From contig NZ_NFIZ01000011.1 of the NCBI RefSeq assembly GCF_002159625.1, positions 26,381 to 90,380 of the forward strand: a DNA stretch of 64,000 nucleotides. The letters are read 5' to 3'. Positions within the stretch are counted from its first letter, which is position 1; the number at the start of each line of letters is the position of its first letter. The stretch is from Olsenella sp. An285. GTDB lineage: Bacteria; Actinomycetota; Coriobacteriia; Coriobacteriales; Atopobiaceae. This document shows, one piece after another, positions 36,625-45,392 of this stretch. The notes under the pieces are model-generated. The model ran no database searches, was not told where the DNA came from, and saw only the letters and a list, made by a program, of their open reading frames with translations. Both the position numbers and the translations under genes were made by a program.

Positions 36625-37326
36625 CGGCTCGAAGCGGGCCTCCCGCGCCCAGGCGGGGTACCCGTCCCCCGCCCATGCGGTGCCCATCGCGGCCCCGGCG
36701 AGGTAGAGCATGAGGTAGGGGAGGAGCGGGTAGTAGTCGCCCGAGGCGAAGCCGCCGCCTGGCAGGCCGAGCCAGGAGAGGAGCCCCGAGTCGTAGAGCG
36801 CTCGCGGGATCTCCGCGCGAAGGCCCGCGATTCCCACGTGTCCATCTGGCAGACCGAGGAGAAGGACGAACGCGGCTGCGAGAACGAGCGCGGCGACGCG
36901 CCCTCGTGGAAGGGCGTGTGCCCGCGAGAGCGCCCAGGCAACAAGCGTGCAGGCCGCCATGCAGTAGATGATTCCGAAGGAGATGGGGACGTCCACGGCT
37001 GCCACGGTCGTAACGACCCATATGGCGAGCGCAACGCCGCCGTACTGTACGGCGCGCCGAAGGTTCGACCTCGAGAGCGGGCACATGCAGCCGGCGACGA
37101 AGAGAAAGGTCCAGGATATCGAGCAGCGCCACACGTCCTGGAGGGGCGGCTCGAACCACGGCAGCGGCACCCCGGCTATGAATTTGAGGTCATAGCACAG
37201 GTGGAAGAGCACCATCGAGACGACGGCCGCGCCCCTCACGATGTCGAAGATCCCAATGCGCCCCGAAGGGACGGTCACGGGCTTGGCGCCGCTCTCGGCC
37301 CGATGGGGGCTCCCGGTGTCCGACAT
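36529..37326 (-). CDS. DUF1624/heparan-alpha-glucosaminide N-acetyltransferase-like membrane protein
   Basis: About 265 residues with roughly seven to eight membrane helices. RIGIFDIVRGAAVVSMVLFH near the N-terminus and CSISWTFLFVAGCMCPLSR resemble the DUF1624 / HGSNAT catalytic domain of the acyltransferase-3-like superfamily; VGRHALAVYVLHQPAL near the end is also typical. The acceptor is unknown. Its last 32 codons or so overlap the end of hflX, on the opposite strand, by 96 bases. It starts two bases after the lexA stop, so it is likely cotranscribed with lexA and thus possibly SOS-controlled. Confidence 0.82.
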   Translation of the reverse strand: MSDTGSPHRAESGAKPVTVPSGRIGIFDIVRGAAVVSMVLFHLCYDLKFIAGVPLPWFEPPLQDVWRCSISWTFLFVAGCMCPLSRSNLRRAVQYGGVALAIWVVTTVAAVDVPISFGIIYCMAACTLVAWALSRAHALPRGRVAALVLAAAFVLLLGLPDGHVGIAGLRAEIPRALYDSGLLSWLGLPGGGFASGDYYPLLPYLMLYLAGAAMGTAWAGDGYPAWAREARFEPLALVGRHALAVYVLHQPALLAVSALVAGVVL

Positions 37327-37328
37327 GC

Positions 37329-37982
37329 CTAGGAGATGGAGCGGACGAGCGCCGTGACCCTACCCAGGATGACGGGGTTCTCGACGTAGATGGGCTCCAT
37401 CGAGTCGTTCTCCGGCTGGAGGCGCACGCGGTCGCGCTCGCGATAGAACGTCTTGACCGTGGCGGAGTCATCGATGAGGGCGACAACGATCTCCCCGTTG
37501 TGCGCGTCGTGCTGTTCCTTCACGACGATGTAGTCGCCGTCGAAGATTCCGGCGTTAACCATGGACTGCCCGCGCACCCGCAGGATGAACGAGCTCGAGT
37601 CCCCGACAATCGAGGTGGGCAGGGAGAGCGTCTCCTCGACGTTCTGCTCGGCGAGGATGGGCACGCCGGCGGCAACGCGCCCGACGAGCGGCAGGGATAT
37701 GAGCCCGCGGTCGACGTCCTGGGCGGGGCTGGCGAGGGGCTCCGACTCCTCGACCTCCCCCTGCTTGCCCACGACCTCGATGGTGCGCGGCTTCTTGGAG
37801 TCCCGCCTGATGAGGCCCTGCTCCTCGAGGACCTTGAGGTGCATGTGGACGGTAGAGGGCGAGGCGAGCCCCACGGCGGCGCCGATCTCGCGCACCGAGG
37901 GCGGGTAGCCGTGCTCGTTGGAGTAGCTGCGGATGAACTCGTAGATCGCGAGCTGGCGCTTGCCGAGCTTTCCTCTTGCCAT
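37329..37982 (-). CDS. lexA: LexA repressor
   Basis: SOS repressor of 217 residues. A winged helix-turn-helix (REIGAAVGLASPSTVHMHL) at the N-terminus, a linker, and the S24 peptidase domain. The self-cleavage site is Ala105-Gly106 in RVAAGVP; the catalytic dyad is Ser140 (RGQSM) and Lys177 (DDSATVKTFY). AAGGAGG precedes the ATG. Three LexA-like boxes lie immediately upstream, so autoregulation is expected. The region also serves the divergent LysM gene. Confidence 0.97.
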   Translation of the reverse strand: MARGKLGKRQLAIYEFIRSYSNEHGYPPSVREIGAAVGLASPSTVHMHLKVLEEQGLIRRDSKKPRTIEVVGKQGEVEESEPLASPAQDVDRGLISLPLVGRVAAGVPILAEQNVEETLSLPTSIVGDSSSFILRVRGQSMVNAGIFDGDYIVVKEQHDAHNGEIVVALIDDSATVKTFYRERDRVRLQPENDSMEPIYVENPVILGRVTALVRSIS

Positions 37983-38034
37983 GTGAGCCTCCTTCTGCGT
38001 CTTGCCCCATGATACCGGACGCTTGGGCCAGTTT

Positions 38035-38099
38035 CAAACATTTGTTCGTTCTGACTTGACACGAACAATTGTACCACCATAATGAGGTACAGATGTTCG
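38035..38099. promoter_or_regulatory. Divergent lexA / LysM control region with three LexA-like boxes
   Basis: Boxes: CAAACATTTGTTCG (38035-38048), CGAACAATTGTACC (38062-38075) and GGTACAGATGTTCG (38086-38099). Each matches CGAACN4GTTCG with one or two changes. The rightward promoter TTGACA (38056-38061), 16 bases, CATAAT (38078-38083) has the middle box exactly in its spacer. Confidence 0.88.
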
Positions 38100-38173
38100 G
38101 GAATCCCAAATCGAATTGTTGTCCGGTCGGACCGGTATAACCAACCCGACAGGCAACCGAAAGGGGAGAGACC

Positions 38174-38617
38174 ATGATGTTCAACGCGACGCAGACTTCC
38201 TACCAGTGCAACGGCAGCGCAGCCCTCGCCGTCCAGGAGAGCCGCCTTGTGCTTCTCGAGGGCGGCCTTGCCGGGGCGACGCCCGCCCGCCGGCAGAGGG
38301 GCGTCTCCGGGCTCCTGAGGCCCTCCCAGTCCCGTCTTGCCCTCGTCGCCGCAGCCGTCGTGGTCGCCCTCGCCCTCGCTGCGTCCGCGCTCTCGGACCA
38401 TGTGGCCTCCGAGGCTCGCGCCCGCACCCTTGACTCCGCCCCAACCACCACCGTTACGGTGTGTGCCGGCGAGTCCCTGTGGTCCATCGCCGGCAGGCAC
38501 GGGGTCGAGGGTGTTCCCACCCAGGACGTCGTCTCGTGGATCGAGGCGCGAAACTCAATCGAGGGCGGTCGCATCGACCCCGGTCAGAGGATCGTCGTTC
38601 CTTCGCAGGCGTCGTGA
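38174..38617 (+). CDS. SOS-controlled TM-LysM protein (YneA-like)
   Basis: About 147 residues. A 50-residue cytoplasmic part, one membrane helix (LALVAAAVVVALALAASAL, residues 55-73), then an external LysM domain (VTVCAGESLWSIAGRHGVEG ... ARNSIEGGRIDPGQRIVVP). It is divergent from lexA, shares its LexA boxes, and has a strong promoter. This matches the lexA-yneA arrangement of Bacillus and relatives, where the LysM membrane protein delays septation after DNA damage. The sequence itself is not closely YneA-like, so the function is inferred from layout and context. Confidence 0.8.
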   Translation: MMFNATQTSYQCNGSAALAVQESRLVLLEGGLAGATPARRQRGVSGLLRPSQSRLALVAAAVVVALALAASALSDHVASEARARTLDSAPTTTVTVCAGESLWSIAGRHGVEGVPTQDVVSWIEARNSIEGGRIDPGQRIVVPSQAS

Positions 38618-38712
38618 GGTTCCTTACGGTCGCGTTTCCTCTTTTCTGCCCGAGGCCAGATTTGTACGTTTTGTGATACCTTCTCTTGGTGCCGTTTTGC
38701 CAAGGAGGTCAC

Positions 38713-39162
38713 ATGCGCTGTCCCAAATGCGGGTGCGAGGAGTCCAAGGTCGTCGATTCCCGCCCCTCGGAGAGCAACGACGCCATCAGGAGGCGTCGCG
38801 AGTGCACCAAGTGTGGGTTCCGCTTCACGACCTATGAGCGCTGCGAGGAGATTCCCCTGGTCGTTGTCAAGCGCGACGGGCACAGGGAGCCCTTTGACAG
38901 ACAGAAGCTCATGAGGGGGCTTGTCACGGCCACCGTCAAGAGGGACGTTCCCATGTCCGAGCTCACCTCCCTCATTGACAGCATAGAGTCGGAGCTTCGG
39001 GACGGGGGCTTCACGGAGGTCTCCTCGTCAGACCTCGGGGGCATGGTGCTCAAGCGCCTCGTCTCCATAGACAAGGTCGCCTACGTCCGCTTTGCCTCCG
39101 TCTATCGTGACTTCAAGGACGTTGACGAGTTCAGCGAGGAGCTGAGGAGCCTGAATGACTAA
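38713..39162 (+). CDS. nrdR: Transcriptional repressor NrdR
   Basis: ATP/dATP-sensing repressor of ribonucleotide reductase genes; about 149 residues. The zinc ribbon is C3, C6, C31, C34 (MRCPKCGC ... [13 protein letters not shown]), followed by an ATP-cone starting [24 protein letters not shown] precedes the ATG at 38713. It overlaps dut by eight bases, so both act on dNTP supply. The controlled nrd operon is not in the window. Confidence 0.96.
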   Translation: MRCPKCGCEESKVVDSRPSESNDAIRRRRECTKCGFRFTTYERCEEIPLVVVKRDGHREPFDRQKLMRGLVTATVKRDVPMSELTSLIDSIESELRDGGFTEVSSSDLGGMVLKRLVSIDKVAYVRFASVYRDFKDVDEFSEELRSLND

Positions 39163-39601
39163 GGACACCATCAACCTGCCCATCAAGCGGCTCGATCCCA
39201 CGGTCGAGCTCCCCACCTACGCCTACGAGGGCGACGCGGGCCTTGACCTGCGGGCGAACGAGGACGTGACCCTCGCCCCGCACGAGAGGCGGCTCGTCTC
39301 CACGGGCCTCGCGATTGCCATTCCCGAGGGGTACGCCGGCTTCGTCCAGCCCCGGAGCGGCCTTGCCCTGCGCGAGGGCCTCTCCATGGCCAACACCCCC
39401 GGCCTCATTGACTCCCACTATCGCGGCGAGCTCAAGGTCTGCGCCGTGAACCTCGATGACGAGCGCCCGATCACCATCTCCCGCGGGGAGAGAATCGCCC
39501 AGCTCGTCATCCAGAGGGTGCCCGTCGTAACGCTCGTCGAGGTCGAGGAGCTCGACGAGACGGACCGCGGGTCCGGGGGCTTCGGCTCGAGCGGCGCCTA
39601 G
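39155..39601 (+). CDS. dut: dUTP diphosphatase
   Basis: Trimeric dUTPase that converts dUTP to dUMP and keeps uracil out of DNA; about 148 residues. Five motifs in order: [19 protein letters not shown], the [13 protein letters not shown] block with catalytic Asp, GERIAQLVI, and the C-terminal P-loop-like [10 protein letters not shown]. Starts inside the nrdR stop region. Confidence 0.96.
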   Translation: MTKDTINLPIKRLDPTVELPTYAYEGDAGLDLRANEDVTLAPHERRLVSTGLAIAIPEGYAGFVQPRSGLALREGLSMANTPGLIDSHYRGELKVCAVNLDDERPITISRGERIAQLVIQRVPVVTLVEVEELDETDRGSGGFGSSGA

Positions 39602-39614
39602 CCGCGCGAGCCGC

Positions 39615-40958
39615 ATGTCGGAACCAAACAAGAAGGGGATGTTAGTAGTGGAACAGTTCTTCAAGATGCGAGAGAGGGGCTCGAGCGCGGGGCAGGAGCT
39701 TCGCGCCGGTCTCACCACGTTCCTCGCGATGGCCTACATCATCGCGGTGAACCCGCCCCTGCTCGTGCTCGCGGGAATATCTGAGACCGCCGCCGTCACG
39801 GCCACCTGCCTCGGCGCCGGCATTATGACGATTCTCATGGGCCTCTTCTCCAACCGCCCGCTCGCCTGCGCCTCGGGCATGGGCATCAACGCGCTCTTCG
39901 CAACCGTGCTCGTGCCCGCCGCCGGCGGCGACTGGCACGCCGCGAGCGCCGTCATCTTCGTCGAGGGCGTGGCCATCCTCATCCTCGTCCTCTGCGGCCT
40001 CCGCGAGGCCATCATGGACGCCATTCCGGTGTCGCTGCGCCACGCGATCTCCGTCGCGCTTGGTCTTTTCATCGCCATGATCGGCCTCAAGGACGGCGGC
40101 ATCATCGTCGCCAACCCGGACACCATGGTCGCCATCGGCGAGATCAACCAGACCTTCATCGTGGGCCTCATCTCCATCGTGGCCACCATCGTCTTCTACG
40201 CGCTCAACGTCCGCGGCTCGCTTCTCCTGGGCATCGTCGTGGCGGTCGTGGCGGGCATCCCGCTGGGCGTCACCCAGATTCCCTCGGGCATCGTCTCCGG
40301 CCTCGACTTCTCGTCCTTCGGCGCTCCCTTCCAGGCGGATGAGTCCGGCGTCATGGGCATCGCCAAGGTGGTCACGAGCCCCACACTTCTCATCCTTGCC
40401 TTCTCGCTCATGATGTCCGACTTCTTCGACACAATGGGCACGGCCATGGCCGTGGCCAAGCAGGGCGAGTTCCTCACCGAGGACGGCAACGTCAAGGACA
40501 TCAAGCAGATCCTCGTCGTCGACTCCGCTGCGGCGGCCGTGGGCGGCCTCATCGGCTCCTCGTCGCTGACTACGTTCGTCGAGTCCGCCTCCGGCGCCGC
40601 AGACGGCGGTCGCACCGGCCTCTCCTCGGTCTTTGCCGGCATCATCTTCATCGTCGCCGCGTTCTTCTCGCCCCTCATCTCCATCGTGAGCTCCGCAGCC
40701 ACCTGCGGCGCCCTCGTCTTCGTGGGCTTCCTCATGATGAGCGAGGTCGCCGAGATCGACTGGTCCGATCTTCTTGAGGGCCTGCCCGCCTTCCTCATCG
40801 TCGCGGGCGTTCCCTTCACCTACTCGATCTCCAACGGCATCGGCTTCGGCTTCATCGCGTACGTGATCGTTGCCGCGGTCACGGGCCAGCTCAAGAAGGT
40901 CAAGCCGCTCATGTGGATAGCGGCGCTCGCCTTCGTCGTCTATTTCCTCGCAGCCTAA
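39615..40958 (+). CDS. NCS2-family purine (guanine/hypoxanthine/adenine) permease, AzgA/PbuG-like
   Basis: Proton-coupled nucleobase transporter of about 447 residues with some 12-14 helices. GLTTFLAMAYIIAVNP near the N-terminus, NALFATVLV, the conserved SDFFDTMGTAMAVA and GSSSLTTFVESASGAADGGRTGL are specific to the AzgA/PbuG group. It follows dut by 13 bases and ends at a strong terminator. No purine riboswitch lies upstream because dut is directly adjacent. apt, which would use the imported base, is at 46.7 kb. Confidence 0.92.
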   Translation: MSEPNKKGMLVVEQFFKMRERGSSAGQELRAGLTTFLAMAYIIAVNPPLLVLAGISETAAVTATCLGAGIMTILMGLFSNRPLACASGMGINALFATVLVPAAGGDWHAASAVIFVEGVAILILVLCGLREAIMDAIPVSLRHAISVALGLFIAMIGLKDGGIIVANPDTMVAIGEINQTFIVGLISIVATIVFYALNVRGSLLLGIVVAVVAGIPLGVTQIPSGIVSGLDFSSFGAPFQADESGVMGIAKVVTSPTLLILAFSLMMSDFFDTMGTAMAVAKQGEFLTEDGNVKDIKQILVVDSAAAAVGGLIGSSSLTTFVESASGAADGGRTGLSSVFAGIIFIVAAFFSPLISIVSSAATCGALVFVGFLMMSEVAEIDWSDLLEGLPAFLIVAGVPFTYSISNGIGFGFIAYVIVAAVTGQLKKVKPLMWIAALAFVVYFLAA

Positions 40959-40968
40959 GCGAGCCCCT

Positions 40969-40998
40969 GGGCCCAGGCGAGAACGCCTGGGCCCTTTT
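40969..40998 (+). terminator. Intrinsic terminator after purine permease
   Basis: GGGCCCAGGCG (40969-40979), loop AGAA, CGCCTGGGCCC (40984-40994), then TTTT. Perfect 11-bp stem. Confidence 0.92.
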
Positions 40999-41026
40999 CG
41001 TGTCAAGAGAGAGAAGGGAGTCTCCC

Positions 41027-42304
41027 ATGAGCGCGCACGAGCGTGAGGTCATTGGCGTTGACGACCGAGTGTCCGTTGGCAGAGCTATCCCCCTGGGCAT
41101 CCAGCACATGATGAGCATGTTCGGATCCACGGTCCTCGTGCCCGTCCTCACCGGGCTCGACCCCAACGTCGCCATCATGTGCTCCGGCATCGGCACCATC
41201 TGCTACCTGCTCGTCACCGGCAACAAGATCCCCAGCTACCTGGGCAGCTCCTTTGCCTTCATCAGCCCCATCCTCGCCGTTGGCGCCACCAAGGGCCTCG
41301 ACGCAGCCATGTCCGGCGTGATCGTGGCAGGCCTCGTCTTCCTGGCGGTCGCGGGCATCATCCGGCTCGTCGGCACCGGTTGGCTGGACCGACTGCTTCC
41401 GCCCGTCCTCGTGGCATCGGTCATGGTGGTCATCGGCGTGGGCCTCGCGGCCACGGCGGCCGACATGGCCTTCATGACCACGGCCCAGGATGGCTCGAGC
41501 GTCTTCTTCGGGACCGGTGCCGCCGTGGCGGCGGTGACGCTTGCGGCCGCCGTGGTCTTCTCCGGCATGGGCGGCATCGTGGGCACCGTGCCCGTCCTTC
41601 TCGCCATCATCGTCGGCTACCTCGTGGCGCTTGCGCTCGGGCTCGTTGACTTCACTCCGGTCGCCGAGGCGGCCTGGGTCGGTCTCCCGCACGTCTCCGC
41701 GCCGCGCTTCGACCTGGGTGCCGTCGCACTCGTTGCGCCTGTTGCCGTGGTGGTCGTCATCGAGCACATAGGACACCTCCTCGCCGTTGGCGAGATCGTT
41801 GGCAAGGACTATCGAGAGATGCTTCCGCGCTCGCTCGCCGGTGACGGCATATCCACGATGATCTCCGGCTTCCTCGGAGGTCCTCCCACCACCACGTACG
41901 CCGAGAACATCGGCGTCATGAGCGTGACCCGCGTGTACTCCACGCAGATCTTCTGGTATGCGGCCGGCTTCGCGCTCGTCGTGGGCGGATTCTGCCCCAA
42001 GCTCGCCGCACTCATCCAGTCCATTCCGAGTCCCGTCATGGGCGGCGTGAGCCTCCTGCTCTTTGGTCTCATCGCTTCTAACGGCCTGCGCATGCTGGTC
42101 TCCAACCGCGTGGATTTTGACGTCAACCGCAACCTCATGATCGCTTCGGTCGTCATTATCCTGGGCGTGGGTATGGAGACCTCCGGCATCTCGATCCCCA
42201 TCGGTGACTACACGCTTCCCGGCATGGCCACCTCCACGCTCGTGGGCATCCTGATGAACCTTGTGCTGCCCAGGCCCAAGGAGGACTCTGCCGCTCGCGA
42301 GTAA
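41027..42304 (+). CDS. Uracil permease (NCS2/UraA-like)
   Basis: About 425 residues with around 14 helices. The start VGRAIPLGIQHMMSMFGSTVLVP is the UraA/PyrP opening; GSSFAFISPI, VIEHIGHLLAVGEIVGKDY and GGPPTTTYAENIGVMSVTRVYS carry the substrate-binding residues (the Glu in IEHIGH and in TYAEN). ATG at 41027 with GAAGGGAG upstream. Uracil is the most likely substrate, with xanthine or other pyrimidines less likely. Confidence 0.92.
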   Translation: MSAHEREVIGVDDRVSVGRAIPLGIQHMMSMFGSTVLVPVLTGLDPNVAIMCSGIGTICYLLVTGNKIPSYLGSSFAFISPILAVGATKGLDAAMSGVIVAGLVFLAVAGIIRLVGTGWLDRLLPPVLVASVMVVIGVGLAATAADMAFMTTAQDGSSVFFGTGAAVAAVTLAAAVVFSGMGGIVGTVPVLLAIIVGYLVALALGLVDFTPVAEAAWVGLPHVSAPRFDLGAVALVAPVAVVVVIEHIGHLLAVGEIVGKDYREMLPRSLAGDGISTMISGFLGGPPTTTYAENIGVMSVTRVYSTQIFWYAAGFALVVGGFCPKLAALIQSIPSPVMGGVSLLLFGLIASNGLRMLVSNRVDFDVNRNLMIASVVIILGVGMETSGISIPIGDYTLPGMATSTLVGILMNLVLPRPKEDSAARE

Positions 42305-42399
42305 CTAAGCGGGCTACAATGTTACTGACCGAGTAGCATTTAATGTCTGAGATGGGGGAGAAGCGGGTATCCCTTCTCAAGACAGAGAAAGGGGAGACC

Positions 42400-43347
42400 A
42401 TGACCGAGCAGACCAAGGACCTCGTCATCATCGGAGGCGGCCCCGCGGGCCTCTCCGCCGCCATCTACGCGCGGCGCTCGCTCCTCGACGCCGTGACGCT
42501 CGAGCGCGAGGCGCTCGGCGGCCAGGTGATACTCACGAGCGAGATAGACAACTACCCGGGCCTTCCGCACACGGACGGCTTCACGCTCTCGGATGCCATG
42601 CGGGCGCAGGCCGAGGACCTCGGCGCCGTCATCCTCATGGACCCCGTGAGCGAGCTCGTGCGTGATGATGCCACCGGGAGGTTCGTCGTCACTACGTCCT
42701 CGACGCGCTACGACGCGGCCTCGGTCATCGTTGCCGCAGGAGCCCAGCCCAGGCGCGCCGGGTTCGAGGGCGAGGAGCGCTTTGCCGGACACGGCGTCTC
42801 GTACTGCGCCACGTGCGACGGGATGTTCTACAGAAACAAACAGGTGTTCGTAATCGGAGGCGGCAACTCGGCCGCCGAGGAGGCGCTTTTCCTGGCGAGA
42901 CTGGCGAGCAAGGTGACGCTCGTCGTGCGCAAGGACCACCTGAGGGCCCAGACGGCGCTCGTGCGGGAGCTCGAGGACAACGAGAAGGTCGAGATCCGGC
43001 TGCTCACGAGCATCGTCTCCGTGGACGGCGGTGAGCTCCCGTCGACGATTGAGTTCCGTGACAATGCCACCGGAGAGACCCACGTGGAGACCTACGACGA
43101 GGGGTCGTTCGGAATCTTCGTGCTGGCGGGCCGCGTGCCAGAGACGGGCCTCCTGAGGGGGCTCGCTGAGCTCGACGAGTCTGGTTACGCCGTCACGGAC
43201 GAGAGGATGGCGACGGGCGTGCCGGGGCTCTTTGCCGCCGGGGACGCTCGCAGAAAGCCCCTCAGGCAGATTGTCACCGCTGCCTCGGACGGTGCCGTGG
43301 CCGCGACGAGCGCCGCGGCCTATCTGGGACTCCCGGTTGAGGGATAG
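42400..43347 (+). CDS. trxB: Thioredoxin reductase
   Basis: FAD- and NAD(P)H-dependent disulphide reductase of about 315 residues. FAD site IIGGGPAGLSAAIYARR, redox-active SYCATCDG (residues about 134-141), NAD(P) site VIGGGNSAAEEALFLARL, and the final FAGDARRKPLRQIVTAASDGAVAA. The ATG at 42400 has GGGGAG upstream; an upstream frame from 42343 lacks a ribosome binding site. It is the last plus-strand gene before a convergent boundary. Confidence 0.94.
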   Translation: MTEQTKDLVIIGGGPAGLSAAIYARRSLLDAVTLEREALGGQVILTSEIDNYPGLPHTDGFTLSDAMRAQAEDLGAVILMDPVSELVRDDATGRFVVTTSSTRYDAASVIVAAGAQPRRAGFEGEERFAGHGVSYCATCDGMFYRNKQVFVIGGGNSAAEEALFLARLASKVTLVVRKDHLRAQTALVRELEDNEKVEIRLLTSIVSVDGGELPSTIEFRDNATGETHVETYDEGSFGIFVLAGRVPETGLLRGLAELDESGYAVTDERMATGVPGLFAAGDARRKPLRQIVTAASDGAVAATSAAAYLGLPVEG

Positions 43348-43469
43348 AGGTGGTGTCTCGCGGGCTCAGACTCCCCCAACTAGAATTCCTATCCGAAACC
43401 GTGATAATATATCTTATGTAAATTAGCTACTATCACGGATTTTAGCACGCAAGGCATCGGAAAGCTCGT

Positions 43470-43498
43470 GGCCCCCTGCTCCAAGGGGGCCTCTCTTT
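43470..43498 (+). terminator. Strong intrinsic terminator
   Basis: GGCCCCCT (43470-43477), loop GCTCCA, AGGGGGCC (43484-43491), then TCTCTTT. It lies 120 bases after trxB and may end trxB transcription or a small RNA. Confidence 0.85.
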
Positions 43499-43630
43499 GC
43501 AAATTGATATCGTGCTTTGGAAAAAGCTTCGTGTACCGGGGTGCGGCCCAGATGGCACCTCTGCCGCGCACCTGGACGCATCGTCCAGGTGCTACGTCGC
43601 ACCTGATGACCGCTGGGGCCCGTTTTGCCC

Positions 43631-43660
43631 GCACTTGATGCCCGCACTTATCAGTGCGGG
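43631..43660. repeat. Intergenic repeat, family 2, partial copy
   Basis: GCACTTGATGC then CCGCACT, followed by the hairpin CCGCACTTATCAGTGCGG. It matches the block at 3946-3972. A related GCACCTGATGACCGC precedes it at 43599. Confidence 0.75.
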
Positions 43661-43765
43661 ACCGCTCTTGGGATTTCCCCTTGAGTGCGAGGGCGTTTGC
43701 GAGCGCAGGACGCTCTCCTATGCGGGGCCCGCCGGAGCGCGGCTCGCTCGACGGCGTTCGGGCGT

Positions 43766-45373
43766 CTAGCTGTCGCCTCGCACACGCTGCTCGGACATGA
43801 AGCTGAGCTTGAGGAGCGCGTCGTCGGCCGCCGTCTCGTCTGAGATCACGAGCAGCTCGTCGAGGGCCATGAGGCGCGTGTCCCCGGTGGGCAGTATCTG
43901 TGAGCCCGCACGCTCAATTGTGACCACGCGCACGCCATCCGGCCAGGGCACGTCACGCACGAGCATCCCCTCGAGCCTGCTCCCGGTGCCCACCCGCACG
44001 GTGTGGAGGCTCTTCTCGCCCCCGAGGCCGGACACGGCTGGGTCGTCCGTCGTGGTCCCCAGGAGCCTCGCGAGCAGATGCTCGTAGAAGGCGTCGGTGC
44101 GCGTGAGGCTCGACGTCACGTACGCCGCTATGGAGACGAGCGCCGCCGAGAGCAGCGCGTCGAAGGACCCGGTGAGCTCGAACACGAGTACGACGGCTGT
44201 CACGGGTGCGCGTACGACGCCCGAGAAGAGCCCCGCCACCCCAAGGGCCACGAAGTTGGGGAAGAACGCGGCATCAAGACCCACGGGCTCCCCCACCAGC
44301 CGCGCGAAGGCGCCTCCAACGAGCGCTCCCATCACGACCAGCGGAAACAGTGTTCCGCCGGGCGCTCCCGACCCAAAGCAGACGGTGGTGAAGATGTACT
44401 TGCCCGCCAGGAGCGCGAGGATGGTGGCAGTGGAGAGGCCCTCCGGAGAGAGGACGTGCTCGACTATGGCGTCGCCTCCGCACATGAGCGAGGGCCAGAG
44501 GAACGCTGCCGCCCACGCCAGGGCAAAGGGTGCCGCGAGGCGCGCGTACGGGAGATGGCTCCTCACGCGGGAGAAGAGGTCCTGGCAGATGAACATGCCG
44601 CGGTTGTGAAGCGCCCCGAGAAGGCCGCAGGCGATGCCGAGAAGACCCACGAGGAAGTAGCTCGCATGCGGGAGGTCCTGACCAAAGGCGAGCGCCAGCA
44701 CGGGAGTGAGCCCGAGCACCTGAGAGGCTATGAGGTCGGAGACGATGGCGGAGCACATCACGGAGATGATGAGGGGCGCGGTGAACTCCTTGTGTATCTC
44801 CTCCAGCGTGAAGAGGACGCCGGTGAAGGGGGCGTGAAAGGCCGCGGACATGCCGGCCGCCGCGCCGCAGGTGACGAGCAGGCGCTCCTCTCCCCTGCCG
44901 CGACGTAGTGCCCGGGAGACCGCCTTGCCGGACATGCCACCCAGCTGGATGGAGGGGCCCTCGCGGCCGAGGGAGAGGCCGGAGAGCGCAAGCAGCGTCC
45001 CCTCGGCGAACTTCGCGGGCAGAACGCGGGCCCAGGGGGCGTCCATGCGCCCCGCGACCTCGGCGTCGACCTGTGGGATGCCGGAGCCTGACGTGGCGGG
45101 CTCCCAGAGGATGAGCCGGGACACGATCACGAGGACGAGCGCGAGGGCCGCAAGCCACAGGAGCGCGAGCAGGGGGCTGCCCGCGGCGGCACCGGTGAGC
45201 GACCTGAGGACGCGCTCGGCGCCGGAGAGGGCGGCCCGGTAGAGCGTGACCACGAGCCCACCTACGACGCCGACCAGGGCGCCCTCGAAGACAAGGCTCA
45301 CCTGAAGGCTCCGGGAGAGCCTCCTCGTGACCTCTCCGCTCGACGCGCGCTGTTGGCGGGAGCTCTCTGCCAT
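43766..45373 (-). CDS. ClC-type chloride channel/H+ antiporter with RCK_C (TrkA-C) domain
   Basis: About 535 residues. The membrane core has the anion-filter segments GSGIPQ, GREGPSIQLGG (gating Glu present, as in Cl-/H+ exchangers) and GSGAPGGTLFPLVVMGAL. A C-terminal stretch of about 70 residues (GTGSRLEGMLVRDVPWPDGVRVVTIERAGSQ, split here by position around residues 465-495) is an RCK_C/TrkA-C ligand-sensing domain. Such fusions are common in Gram-positives. The start MAESSRQQR follows GAGAGG; a longer frame is not conserved. Transport could also be of fluoride or other anions, but the filter is chloride-like. Confidence 0.9.
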   Translation of the reverse strand: MAESSRQQRASSGEVTRRLSRSLQVSLVFEGALVGVVGGLVVTLYRAALSGAERVLRSLTGAAAGSPLLALLWLAALALVLVIVSRLILWEPATSGSGIPQVDAEVAGRMDAPWARVLPAKFAEGTLLALSGLSLGREGPSIQLGGMSGKAVSRALRRGRGEERLLVTCGAAAGMSAAFHAPFTGVLFTLEEIHKEFTAPLIISVMCSAIVSDLIASQVLGLTPVLALAFGQDLPHASYFLVGLLGIACGLLGALHNRGMFICQDLFSRVRSHLPYARLAAPFALAWAAAFLWPSLMCGGDAIVEHVLSPEGLSTATILALLAGKYIFTTVCFGSGAPGGTLFPLVVMGALVGGAFARLVGEPVGLDAAFFPNFVALGVAGLFSGVVRAPVTAVVLVFELTGSFDALLSAALVSIAAYVTSSLTRTDAFYEHLLARLLGTTTDDPAVSGLGGEKSLHTVRVGTGSRLEGMLVRDVPWPDGVRVVTIERAGSQILPTGDTRLMALDELLVISDETAADDALLKLSFMSEQRVRGDS

Positions 45374-45392
45374 GGAAACCGCCTCTCGGGCC

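Larger units (their letters stand above)
43348..43765. other. 418-bp convergent intergenic region with several structures
   Basis: In order: an AT-rich dyad CCGTGATAATA / TACTATCACGG (about 43398-43439) that stands out in this GC-rich DNA; a strong terminator hairpin (43470-43498); a perfect 11-bp hairpin GCACCTGGACG / CGTCCAGGTGC (43568-43592, loop CAT); and a family 2 repeat (43631-43660). No protein gene is convincing. A small RNA ending at the terminator is possible. Confidence 0.6.

Noticed and set aside
43766..43860. Truncation of ClC C-terminus by a repeat
   Set aside because: The RCK_C domain appears complete and ends at a normal stop before the repeat region.
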